From Acidobacteriota bacterium (lineage in GTDB: Bacteria > Acidobacteriota > Blastocatellia > RBC074): 6,125 bases of DNA. Numbering within the stretch: position 1 is the first letter of the stretch; every line of letters begins with the position of its first letter. The translations under genes were made by a program, and so were the position numbers. The stretch spans positions 1 to 6,125 of the forward strand of contig JAKEHZ010000293.1 of assembly GCA_022614735.1 (NCBI GenBank), read 5' to 3'. Of this stretch, positions 1-6,125 are shown one piece after another. The notes under the pieces are model-generated. The model saw only the letters and a program-made list of their open reading frames with translations, was not told the origin of the DNA and did no database searches.

Positions 1-350
1 GTCAGCTCGGCGTGAAAACCGGTGCCTATTTCGAGCAGGCTGCCGACCCTTCCGTAAAGATCAACCTGTCCGGCTGTAGGTTCGGTAATGCGCGAGAGTA
101 TTTTGAGCAGTGTAGACTTGCCTGCCCCGTTGCGGCCGATAATGCCGACGACCTCACCCGGCATCACCTCGAAGCTGACGTCCTTCAGCGCCCAGATCGT
201 GTGGTCTTCCGATTTGCCATTGCGCTCGAACCACTTGAAAGGGGCTTGCGCCGCGTTGACAATTGATTCACGCAGAGTTTTGTATTGGGACTGGCGCGCG
301 CCGATGCGAAATTGTTTGCATAAACTCTCTACTCTGATAATCGGTCTCAT
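1..350 (-). CDS. wzt: Second Wzt-type ABC transporter ATPase (N-terminal part, cut by window edge)
   Basis: ATP-binding subunit of a polysaccharide ABC exporter, expected to work in the cytoplasm on a Wzm-type permease. The minus-strand frame from the ATG at 350-348 is open to the window edge and gives 116 residues. Visible: the opening MRPIIRVESL, an IWALKDVSFEV segment (52-62), the Walker A box GRNGAGKST (72-80), and the Wzt/TagH-type Q-loop region GSLLEIGTGFH (103-113). The signature motif, Walker B and any C-terminal glycan-binding domain lie outside the window. Aligned without gaps to the complete Wzt at 2718-1450, 88 of 116 residues are identical (hand count), so the two are paralogs and the shared MRPII opening fixes the start. 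The gene follows the methyltransferase after 88 nt. I see no good Shine-Dalgarno: the nearest GAGG is about 16 nt from the ATG. Family is confident; whether it keeps a Wzt C-terminal domain is unknown. Confidence 0.93.
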   Translation of the reverse strand, partial: MRPIIRVESLCKQFRIGARQSQYKTLRESIVNAAQAPFKWFERNGKSEDHTIWALKDVSFEVMPGEVVGIIGRNGAGKSTLLKILSRITEPTAGQVDLYGRVGSLLEIGTGFHAEL

Positions 351-409
351 AACTTGATTCAGCGTTCCTCGCCCCTCGGGTCTGGCAACGGCGTGGTTCG
401 GTCAATTGG

Positions 410-474
410 GGCGATCAGGTTCTAAATCTGAAGTCGTTTCAAACAGCTTCTAAAAAGAATCCCGCCTGATCGCC
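410..474. repeat. 10-bp perfect inverted repeat around the methyltransferase stop codon
   Basis: GGCGATCAGG at 410-419 and its exact complement CCTGATCGCC at 465-474 are separated by 45 nt. The right arm lies in the last codons of the methyltransferase gene and the left arm in the 88-nt gap before the second ATPase. The minus-strand transcript could fold into a GC-rich stem enclosing the stop codon and a smaller hairpin. No T-run follows on the transcript, so this is not a typical intrinsic terminator. The same 10-mer recurs at 5194-5203 inside the GT4 gene, and a 10-bp inverted repeat at this spacing is not rare by chance in 6 kb, so its function is uncertain. Confidence 0.4.
430..450 (-). 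repeat. Small imperfect hairpin with the methyltransferase stop codon as its loop
   Basis: The 21 nt read on the transcript as GAAG, a C/A mismatch, UGUU pairing with AACG (one G-U pair), and a 3-nt loop that is exactly the UGA stop codon (441-439). It nests inside the larger 410-474 inverted repeat. The stem is weak (4 + 4 pairs) and no U-tract follows. It might slow exonucleases or influence coupling to the next gene, but that is speculation. Confidence 0.3.
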
Positions 475-1425
475 ATCTCCGCGATCATTTAGTTCTTCGG
501 CCATTCTTGCAAAATCATCTATTTGGCCCTTTGTGAAAATTGAGTTCTCCGGGTTGATACCATAAGAATTATCGGCCCTAAGCGATATTCCTAATTTGTA
601 TTGCTCACTCGCCCAGAACTGAAAATCGCTTGAATCATAAATAATGTCTCTAATTTTGAAACCCGCTTGCTCAGTTAATATGTGGAAGCTGGCTATGGAA
701 TGTAAAAAGAAATGACGCGGGGCATCCAACTGGGCCCAATGTACCCCGTAATTCTTCCATGCGAAAGAGGAGCATATAGGAATACGAATTAAGATGCTCC
801 CTTTCGGTCTCAAAAGCATGCGCAAACGCCTTAACACACCCTCTTGGTCCGGCATGTGCTCAAGTGAATGATGCAGCATGATCGAATCAAACTGATCGTT
901 AATATCGCTAAGCTTGGCCTTTATGACCTTCACTCCATTCTCGTAGCGCACGTCAGACTCTATGAAAGGGTCTAGACCTGTAACCACGTTGAGATCAAGC
1001 AACTCTCTCATTTCATAAAGCAATGCGCCATTCCCACAGCCTACATCGAGGACTCTGGATTTCTTCCTCAGCCGTAATTTGTTTCCCTTTAGCCACGCAG
1101 GTATTCTATGGAAATGTGGGTACATTTCGGCGGAATATTTTCTCGCATACCACCATCCAATCGGGTTCAACTCATTTAAATTATATTTGGCAATCTGCGA
1201 GGCTATAAATTTCTCCCTCTTTTCTCTAAACCGGTATGGTTCAGAGAAAGAATAGTAATCAGGAGGGTAATGTCTGGATATATCATCAGGTATGGTTGAG
1301 ATTTGTATACAGCCGCAATAGCCACATTCGATATACTCAAACGACTCTCTTGTCCCGTACATCATCTCTCTTACAGAGTGGATTCTGTTACGGCCAGAAT
1401 ATCCACAGATTTTGCAGCTGAACAT
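439..1425 (-). CDS. Zinc-ribbon class I SAM-dependent methyltransferase
   Basis: Transfers a methyl group from S-adenosylmethionine, presumably to a sugar of the exported glycan or to a nucleotide-sugar precursor (substrate inferred from context only). The 328-residue protein starts with two cysteine pairs, C4-x2-C7 and C34-x2-C37, forming a likely zinc-binding knuckle. The Rossmann methyltransferase core follows: motif I VLDVGCGNG (125-133), an acidic residue after strand 2 (D152), the post-I segment HHSLEHMPD (185-193) typical of Methyltransf_11/23 proteins, LRPKGSILIRIP (205-216), and a QLDAPRHFF segment (232-240) common in this surface-polysaccharide group. The last ~60 residues are not recognised. 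The start ATG has an AGAGG 4 nt upstream and follows the wzt stop by 24 nt. Base composition is lower in GC than the neighbours: hand-counted 60-nt lines give 35-40% (541-600, 601-660, 1141-1200) against 60-67% in the ATPase N-terminal regions. This suggests separate acquisition. Methyltransferase class is confident; acceptor and position are not. Confidence 0.9.
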   Translation of the reverse strand: MFSCKICGYSGRNRIHSVREMMYGTRESFEYIECGYCGCIQISTIPDDISRHYPPDYYSFSEPYRFREKREKFIASQIAKYNLNELNPIGWWYARKYSAEMYPHFHRIPAWLKGNKLRLRKKSRVLDVGCGNGALLYEMRELLDLNVVTGLDPFIESDVRYENGVKVIKAKLSDINDQFDSIMLHHSLEHMPDQEGVLRRLRMLLRPKGSILIRIPICSSFAWKNYGVHWAQLDAPRHFFLHSIASFHILTEQAGFKIRDIIYDSSDFQFWASEQYKLGISLRADNSYGINPENSIFTKGQIDDFARMAEELNDRGDGDQAGFFLEAV

Positions 1426-1429
1426 AGAA

Positions 1430-1434
1430 CCTCT
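1430..1434 (-). promoter_or_regulatory. Shine-Dalgarno for the methyltransferase gene
   Basis: AGAGG on the minus strand, 4 nt before the ATG at 1425-1423. It is the clearest ribosome binding site in the window. The other complete genes rely on overlaps or very short gaps with weak or no Shine-Dalgarno, so the methyltransferase looks able to initiate translation on its own. Confidence 0.55.
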
Positions 1435-1449
1435 GAATCAGATCCTTAA

Positions 1450-2718
1450 TTATAGCTTTCGAGTTTCCCATGTTAGTAATGGCCTGACTATTCCAGGTAA
1501 AAAGCCAGCATAGTCTCCCCTGGCGGAATCTCCTTCCAAACAATCTACGACCTGAAACGCGATTGCGTTTTGTTCGTAAAGGTGAACATTGAATGGCTGA
1601 TAGGATGAAATCGCCGCCCCTACTAAAAATGTTCCCTCGGCTAAAAAGTTTCCGGGGATCCGAGCGATGCTAACGTAGCGTCCTTCCTGCCGAGGTTTCG
1701 TACGCGACTCATCCCCCCAGTCATGAGCCACAAAGGCGCATATGCCCTCTCCGTTAAAAAAATGAAGGTTCGGCACCAGTACTTCCCCAGACTTTAAAAC
1801 GTCATATATCATCTCGACATCAATTGGCTTACGAATGTCAAAGTTTTCAGCGCTTTCTCCATCAGAGTCGCATACGCACACTCTGCGCAATCGAACAATC
1901 TCATTGCCTGGCGCCTCCTCCAACTCCACCCACTCCCTCGCCGCTGTTGCGCGAAGAGTAGAGATAAGATAACTGGAAACTACTCCTCGTGTCGGTCCAT
2001 TCTTAATCACCTGCCCCGCTTCCATCAGCACTACATTCTGACATAACCGCGTGACAGCCTGAATATCATGGGAAACAAAGATCACAGTGCGTCCTTGCTC
2101 TCCCGCTTCCTTCATTTTATTCAGACATTTACGTTGAAACGCTATGTCACCAACAGCCAGCACTTCATCCACAATAAGTATTTCAGGTTCGAGGTGAGCT
2201 GCCACGGCGAAAGCCAGGCGCATGTACATCCCACTGGAATAATGCTTGACCGGAGTGTCTATGAAGTCTTCAACCTCGGCGAACGAGACAATCTCATTGA
2301 ACTTCCGGTCTATTTCGCCGCGTCTCATACCAAGGATTGCGCCGTTCAAATAGACGTTCTCTCGTCCGCTCAACTCGGGGTGAAAGCCCGTGCCGACTTC
2401 TAGCAGGCTGCCGACGCGGCCGTAAATGTCTACCTGGCCGGTTGTAGGCTCTGTAATGCGCGAAAGAACTTTGAGCAGAGTGGATTTGCCTGCGCCGTTG
2501 CGCCCGATAACACCTACCACCTCGCCCGGCTTCACTTCAAAGCTGACATCTTTCAACGCCCAGATAGCGCCGTCTTCTCGATTCCCGTTTCGCCGAAGCC
2601 AGCCGAAAGGGGTGTGCAATGCTTCAGTGATCGAATCGCGAAGCGTCGGATATTTCGCCTGCCGCGCAACTATGCGGTATTGCTTGCTTAAATTTTCAAC
2701 TTTGATGATCGGCCTCAT
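1450..2718 (-). CDS. wzt: Wzt: polysaccharide ABC exporter ATPase with C-terminal glycan-recognition domain
   Basis: Powers export of a lipid-linked glycan across the inner membrane together with a Wzm permease. The 422-residue protein has the nucleotide-binding domain at about 1-255: Walker A GRNGAGKST (72-80), the Q-loop region LLEVGTGFHPELSGRENV (105-122), the degenerate signature YSSGMYMRLAF (160-170) that replaces LSGGQ in the Wzt/TagH group, Walker B ILIVDEVLAVGD (180-191, D184/E185), and the switch histidine H217. Residues about 265-422 match a Wzt C-terminal beta-sandwich, ending in the usual GDYAGFLPGIVRPLLTWE pattern (401-418). In E. coli O8/O9a this domain binds the modified chain end. 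A two-domain Wzt of ~420 residues is normal length. The ATG overlaps the stop of the preceding glycosyltransferase as ATGA (2718-2715), suggesting coupled translation; a weak GGGA lies 6-7 nt upstream. The paralog at 350-1 may be an alternative ATPase for the same or another permease. Function is confident; the bound glycan is unknown. Confidence 0.96.
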   Translation of the reverse strand: MRPIIKVENLSKQYRIVARQAKYPTLRDSITEALHTPFGWLRRNGNREDGAIWALKDVSFEVKPGEVVGVIGRNGAGKSTLLKVLSRITEPTTGQVDIYGRVGSLLEVGTGFHPELSGRENVYLNGAILGMRRGEIDRKFNEIVSFAEVEDFIDTPVKHYSSGMYMRLAFAVAAHLEPEILIVDEVLAVGDIAFQRKCLNKMKEAGEQGRTVIFVSHDIQAVTRLCQNVVLMEAGQVIKNGPTRGVVSSYLISTLRATAAREWVELEEAPGNEIVRLRRVCVCDSDGESAENFDIRKPIDVEMIYDVLKSGEVLVPNLHFFNGEGICAFVAHDWGDESRTKPRQEGRYVSIARIPGNFLAEGTFLVGAAISSYQPFNVHLYEQNAIAFQVVDCLEGDSARGDYAGFLPGIVRPLLTWETRKL

Positions 2719-3704
2719 AAATAGTCCCGCAGTTTATACGCCGGGTAATCCCACAAAAAAAAGCGGGCGCGCAAAGGCAGATCTTTCAGATCTTCAATCG
2801 CCTGTTTGATCCCATTCCTATTGCGTAACCTCCTCCATGCCAGCAATGGACGAACCATCAGTATTTTCTGGCGATCAAGCTCCCGATTACGCATCTCCAC
2901 GATTTCCGGGCAGCCATCCTTGATCTCTTTATGTCTGAGGAGTTCTTCAAAGAGCCAAAATTGATCAAGGAAGTCATGACGGCTTCTGGCATTGGCGACT
3001 GTTGTGGATTTACTGTGAATTCTGAATGCGGTTAGTTTATCTTCTATAAAGCCGACGTTGTAGAAATACAGGATCCTGAGCCACATTTCGAGGTCGCCAA
3101 CCTGATACAATCTCGTGTTGAATTGACCAAGGCGGTAGAAGCATTCTTTCTTGACCATCACAGAAGAAGGTTCAGCAATCCAATTTCCTAAGAAGCTGTT
3201 ACGCATTTGTTGCATAAACAGGCTGCGGCCCGAGTTAAACTCGCCCAGCGAGTCAAAATGAGTGTGCAACACTTCGCAGTACTCCAGCCATCTCTTTGCC
3301 GTCCTCTCATCCAAATCCCGGTCAACCAATATATCCCTCGCGCAGAAAACAAGTCCGATCCCATCGTATTTAAAGAACAGGCTTATCATCCTCTCGACGC
3401 AATCAGGGTATAAGATATCATCCTGAAACAGGAATTTAATAAACTCGCCCCTGGCCAGCTCCAAGCATTTATTCCAGTTGCTGATCAGGCCGACATTTCT
3501 TCCGTTTGTGTGAACAGCGATGCGCGGGTCGTCTATTGACCGGATTTGCTCAACAGTGTCGTCTGTCGAGCCATCATCGACAACTATTACCTCGATATTT
3601 TCATATGTTTGTCGCGTGGCTGAATTGACGCTTTCCCGAATCCATTTTGACCCGTTGAAAGTGGGCAAGCAGATCGAAACTAACGGGAGTTCAGCCTTGT
3701 ACAT
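2715..3704 (-). CDS. Family-2 (GT-A) glycosyltransferase
   Basis: Inverting glycosyltransferase, expected on the cytoplasmic side of the inner membrane, adding one sugar to the growing lipid-linked glycan. Counting from the ATG at 3704 (329 residues): the opening strand VSICLPTFNG (9-18), the nucleotide-binding VVDDGSTDD (41-49), the DxD-like FQDD (93-96) that holds metal and nucleotide-sugar, the catalytic-base region GDLEMW (203-208), and R-I-H (228-230), all in the order of GT2 enzymes. No membrane segment is visible; the C-terminus is arginine-rich and aromatic. The start is ambiguous: a TTG at 3713 directly abuts the previous gene's TGA and adds three residues, while the ATG at 3704 leaves 9 nt. 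I prefer the ATG, since GGGA near both gives no clear Shine-Dalgarno. It overlaps wzt by ATGA. It resembles the upstream GT2 in layout and shares an RDIL-x-D motif, so the two may be old tandem duplicates. Donor and acceptor sugars cannot be read from sequence. Confidence 0.93.
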   Translation of the reverse strand: MYKAELPLVSICLPTFNGSKWIRESVNSATRQTYENIEVIVVDDGSTDDTVEQIRSIDDPRIAVHTNGRNVGLISNWNKCLELARGEFIKFLFQDDILYPDCVERMISLFFKYDGIGLVFCARDILVDRDLDERTAKRWLEYCEVLHTHFDSLGEFNSGRSLFMQQMRNSFLGNWIAEPSSVMVKKECFYRLGQFNTRLYQVGDLEMWLRILYFYNVGFIEDKLTAFRIHSKSTTVANARSRHDFLDQFWLFEELLRHKEIKDGCPEIVEMRNRELDRQKILMVRPLLAWRRLRNRNGIKQAIEDLKDLPLRARFFLWDYPAYKLRDYL

Positions 3705-3713
3705 ATATCCCAA

Positions 3714-4685
3714 TCAGCCCAAGGAGACCACCAACCGTTTGAATATCCTCAAAGTGAAGCGCCAGACGGCCCAGGCAAAAAACCCGATAACTGATAGAAC
3801 TACCTTCCAAGAGTGACTGCACTGCAATGCCCCACGAATTTGCGCGAACGCCGCAGTGACATCCCTCAACCCCAGCAACCGGCGCGCATTTTTCACCGCC
3901 TCGATCGAGAAGCGCTCCGCGGCTTTTGCCGAAACCCGATCAGCGATCTCCCTCGGCAGGTAAGCCCGTGAAATCTCAATAGACTTCCTGGCGTCGACAA
4001 TATCCGCCCCCGCATGGATCAGGCGATAAGTTTCCGAGGAGTTATGAGTGCGATAGCAGGCGAGCGGTTGAGGCTCGTACCAAAACGGGTAACGCGCTGC
4101 AATTCGCTTCCACATGTCCCAGTCTAAGGTATAGACCAGTTCTCGCGAGTATCCACCTACTTTTCTATAAACATCTCTTTTGACAACGATGGCGGGAGTT
4201 CGGATAAATTGACCGGAAGCGATGCGCTCCAGACAATCGGGAATAATTCCCGGCGTGCGGCTCTCTAAAGGGGAAATATAATGCCAGTGTCCGTCCTCAT
4301 CCATCAGGATGTCCCGGCAGTAAGCCGCTCCAATGTCCGGCTCCCGCTCAATTCCCTCACGCAAGCGATGATAAAAGCCCGGCAAGACCAGATCGTCCTG
4401 ATGCAGGATGTGAACCCAATGACCACGCGCTCGCTCAATACAGGTGTTCCAGGCGACACATAGCCCGCCTCGTTCGGGCCGCCGGTGGAAAGTGATTCGG
4501 TCTCCGGCCACATTGCGTACCAGGCGTTCCACATCTACTTCTGTTGAACCGTCGTCAACAACTTCGATTTGCATCTCATCAGCGCCTGCATCTTGAGCCA
4601 GCACACTCTCGATAGCCTGCTCCAAATATCTTTTCGGTTCGTAAGCAGGAACCATTACTGACCAAAACGGGCGGTCTAAATTCAT
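3714..4685 (-). CDS. Family-2 (GT-A) glycosyltransferase with hydrophobic C-terminal segment
   Basis: Inverting glycosyltransferase for one linkage of the surface glycan. The 323-residue protein shows WSVMVPAYEP (8-17), VVDDGST (42-48), the DxD-like HQDD (95-98), the catalytic region LDWDMW (187-192), and R-T-H (212-214). A hydrophobic stretch at about 295-312, flanked by basic residues (K294, R309, R313, K316, R317), probably lies on or in the inner membrane and would tether the enzyme near the carrier lipid. The ATG follows the GT4 stop by 7 nt with no recognisable Shine-Dalgarno, so translation probably depends on ribosomes finishing the upstream gene. The following GT2 begins at or within 9 nt of this stop. 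The segment RDILMD (124-129) aligns with RDILVD (123-128) of that neighbour. Sugar specificity is unknown. Confidence 0.94.
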   Translation of the reverse strand: MNLDRPFWSVMVPAYEPKRYLEQAIESVLAQDAGADEMQIEVVDDGSTEVDVERLVRNVAGDRITFHRRPERGGLCVAWNTCIERARGHWVHILHQDDLVLPGFYHRLREGIEREPDIGAAYCRDILMDEDGHWHYISPLESRTPGIIPDCLERIASGQFIRTPAIVVKRDVYRKVGGYSRELVYTLDWDMWKRIAARYPFWYEPQPLACYRTHNSSETYRLIHAGADIVDARKSIEISRAYLPREIADRVSAKAAERFSIEAVKNARRLLGLRDVTAAFAQIRGALQCSHSWKVVLSVIGFFAWAVWRFTLRIFKRLVVSLG

Positions 4686-4692
4686 TGCCAGG

Positions 4693-6006
4693 TCAAACGG
4701 AATTCGATAACAATGATTGATAAAGCTCGGTGTGGCGCTTAGCCACCAACGAAGGCGAATGGGCTTCCGCAGCCGCTTTCCAGGCGGCCGCGCGTATAGA
4801 TTGGACTAAATCAGTAATCAGCAACGCATGAATCCCCTGCGCCAGGTCACGAGCGTCGCCATTTGCCGCCAGATAACCGGTCTCCATGGTTTTAACCAAA
4901 TCGGAAGCGCCTGTTCCATCAAAGGACACAACTGGCGTTCCACACAACATTGCTTCCGGGATCACCATTGGGCCTGAATCATCAAGTGATGAACAGACAA
5001 AGATGTCGGCGGATTGGTAGGCCAGCGCCATCATCAGTTCGTCGCTGATCTGGCCGATGTAACGCCCTGCGAAGGGGAGACGTTGCATGAGTCCCTTGCC
5101 GTTCAGCCCCACGGCGAGCAGAAAGATGTCGTCGCGTTGAAGCTTCTCGACGTTGCCGCGCGGATCAATCAATGACACAAGTACGTCGAACGCGGCGATC
5201 AGGTAATCAATGCCTTTGCGCCGGTCTTCCAGATAGGTCGCGCCGAAAAGGATGATTTTTTTGTCCTGAGGCAGTTGCATCACTTCACGAGCCGCGTGTT
5301 GGCAAAAAGGTCTGAAGACGCGCGTGTTTATTGCATACGGGATTCGTTCGATTCGGGCGTGACGGAACAACGAGCTTTTGCGCGCGTGTTTCACGCCCCA
5401 ACTGCTCGGAGCGATGAAGCAGATCGGCAGGTTTGACAGGTGTTCGCATTTGCGCAGCCAGATTTGATGCGACAGGTCATTGCTGTTTGCGGAGCCAATT
5501 CTGGGGCACTCGCCGCATTGTTTGGTGTAGCCGTCACAGCCGAACGAGTAATGACAACCTCCGGTTAACGGCTCAAGGTCGTGAATGAGCCAGACCAGCG
5601 GCGAACGGAAATGGTCGTGAATCCGGCGTATGCTCTGCGCGTCCAGCAACCCATTGATCCAATGTAGACAGATGATTTCATCCCGCGACGGCGCAATCCT
5701 TAGAATCGGTTGCAGGTCAACCTCTGGCGGACGGTGAAAATTGAAGATGTAATCCGCTTTGATTTCGCGCGGCTTTAATCCGGGAATTCGCCTTTTCAGA
5801 CGGTTCAGTTCCCTCCGCCAGAGGCTGTAGGAGACTGGCGGCAGTTGCAGTACGTCATCATCATCGGATTTCTTGCGGCGGACGATCATTTGCGACCGGA
5901 GACCCGAATCACGCAACGCTGTGTGCAAACGAAAGGCCGCTCTGGCCGCGCCGCCTTCGATGTCGTCAGTTGAAAAATGCCGGATCAGCAAAACGGGGTT
6001 AATCAA
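4693..6006 (-). CDS. Family-4 (GT-B) glycosyltransferase, WcaC-like with cysteine cluster
   Basis: Retaining glycosyltransferase with two Rossmann domains, adding a sugar from a nucleotide donor to the lipid-linked glycan. The 437-residue protein shows an N-terminal GGAARAAFRL (18-27), HWINGLLD (115-122), and a WcaC-type segment HDLEPLTGGCHYSFGCDGY (142-160) continuing to C164 and C167. The four cysteines C151, C157, C164 and C167 form a likely metal-binding knuckle known in this subgroup. The C-terminal donor domain has DRRKGIDYLI (261-270) and DSGPMVIPEAMLCGTPVV (343-360), where D343 and E351 take the places of the usual E-x7-E pair. The start is a TTG at 6006-6004: an in-frame TGA lies 9 nt upstream, no ATG occurs before residue 40, and the TTG overlaps the permease stop by 4 nt (TTGA), which argues for coupling. 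A second TTG at 5991 is possible. GC is high here (62% in the 5101-5160 line, hand count). Donor and acceptor are not predictable. Confidence 0.94.
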   Translation of the reverse strand: MINPVLLIRHFSTDDIEGGAARAAFRLHTALRDSGLRSQMIVRRKKSDDDDVLQLPPVSYSLWRRELNRLKRRIPGLKPREIKADYIFNFHRPPEVDLQPILRIAPSRDEIICLHWINGLLDAQSIRRIHDHFRSPLVWLIHDLEPLTGGCHYSFGCDGYTKQCGECPRIGSANSNDLSHQIWLRKCEHLSNLPICFIAPSSWGVKHARKSSLFRHARIERIPYAINTRVFRPFCQHAAREVMQLPQDKKIILFGATYLEDRRKGIDYLIAAFDVLVSLIDPRGNVEKLQRDDIFLLAVGLNGKGLMQRLPFAGRYIGQISDELMMALAYQSADIFVCSSLDDSGPMVIPEAMLCGTPVVSFDGTGASDLVKTMETGYLAANGDARDLAQGIHALLITDLVQSIRAAAWKAAAEAHSPSLVAKRHTELYQSLLSNSV

Positions 6007-6125
6007 ACTATATCAGCGAACGTACGTTCCATCCGCTTGAAGTGGTAAGCGGCGTAAACCAGAAGAGCGAAAGTAATCACGGAGGAAATCGCCAGCGCCG
6101 GCCAGTTGAAAGGCCGCCCGAAAAA
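6003..6125 (-). CDS. wzm: Wzm-type ABC-2 permease, C-terminal end (cut by window edge)
   Basis: The minus-strand frame ending in TGA at 6005-6003 is open to the window edge and gives 40 residues that were too short for automated calling. It reads as a hydrophobic last membrane helix (WPALAISSVITFALLVYAAY) followed by the cytoplasmic tail HFKRMERTFADIV. A final helix ending in a basic, R/K-x-E-R-x-FAD-I/V tail is typical of the polysaccharide-export ABC-2 permeases (Wzm, TagG) that pair with Wzt ATPases. The rest of the permease lies beyond the window. Its stop overlaps the TTG start of the GT4 gene by 4 nt. The cluster thus places three glycosyltransferase genes between the permease and its presumed ATPase. 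The call rests on a short tail plus operon context. Confidence 0.78.
   Translation of the reverse strand, partial: FFGRPFNWPALAISSVITFALLVYAAYHFKRMERTFADIV

Noticed and set aside
88..357. Plus-strand open frame of 89 codons, similar in sequence to another plus-strand frame at 2426-2809, resembling a small conserved protein family.
   Set aside because: Both are exact antisense shadows of the Walker A regions of the two paralogous ATPases. Their similarity comes from the ATPase genes. They have no ribosome sites and no independent support.
400..405. TTGACC on the minus strand as a possible -35 box for the second ATPase.
   Set aside because: No -10-like hexamer lies 16-18 nt downstream; that stretch is GC-rich (around GACCCG). 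A single hexamer match is not enough.
430..450. Hairpin considered as a rho-independent terminator between the methyltransferase and the second ATPase.
   Set aside because: The stem is short with a mismatch and a G-U pair, and the transcript continues AGAUUUAGA with no U-run.
2068..2403. Plus-strand open frame of 111 codons.
   Set aside because: It lies wholly antisense to the Wzt ATPase domain, which has every expected motif; there is no recognisable protein signature or start context.
2780..2797. Short CAGATCT direct repeat near the end of the GT2 gene.
   Set aside because: Seven bases within coding sequence, explained by chance; no further copies noticed.
4304..4534. Minus-strand open frame of 76 codons inside the GT2 gene.
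   Set aside because: It is a different frame of a gene with intact GT2 motifs and has no recognisable domain.

Overview
The window lies inside a polysaccharide (O-antigen or related surface glycan) biosynthesis and export cluster of the ABC-transporter type. Every convincing gene is on the minus strand, so transcription runs right to left. In that order the window holds: the C-terminal end of a Wzm-type ABC permease (6125-6003, cut by the window edge), a WcaC-like family-4 glycosyltransferase (6006-4693), two family-2 (GT-A) glycosyltransferases (4685-3714 and 3704-2715), a complete Wzt-type ATPase with a C-terminal glycan-recognition domain (2718-1450), a zinc-ribbon SAM-dependent methyltransferase (1425-439), and the first 116 residues of a second, closely related Wzt-type ATPase (350-1, cut by the window edge).

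The first five genes are packed tightly. Wzm and the GT4 gene overlap by 4 nt (a TTGA junction), and the last GT2 gene and wzt overlap by 4 nt (ATGA). The other junctions have gaps of 7, 9 (or 0, depending on start choice) and 24 nt. This looks like one operon with translational coupling. The only sizeable gap is the 88 nt between the methyltransferase and the second ATPase (351-438). No gene-free stretch exceeds 300 nt, and I see no RNA genes, insertion sequences or CRISPR repeats.

The likely joint job, inferred from the families: the glycosyltransferases build a repeat or adaptor region on a lipid carrier on the cytoplasmic side, the methyltransferase decorates the glycan or a sugar-nucleotide precursor, and Wzm with Wzt exports the glycan. 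The point most worth following is the pair of Wzt-like ATPases, identical at 88 of 116 aligned residues without gaps, flanking a methyltransferase gene of visibly lower GC content.

The organism is probably a diderm (Gram-negative) environmental bacterium with moderate GC content. Acidobacteriota, Cyanobacteria or similar soil and water lineages commonly carry clusters like this, but nothing here fixes the phylum.
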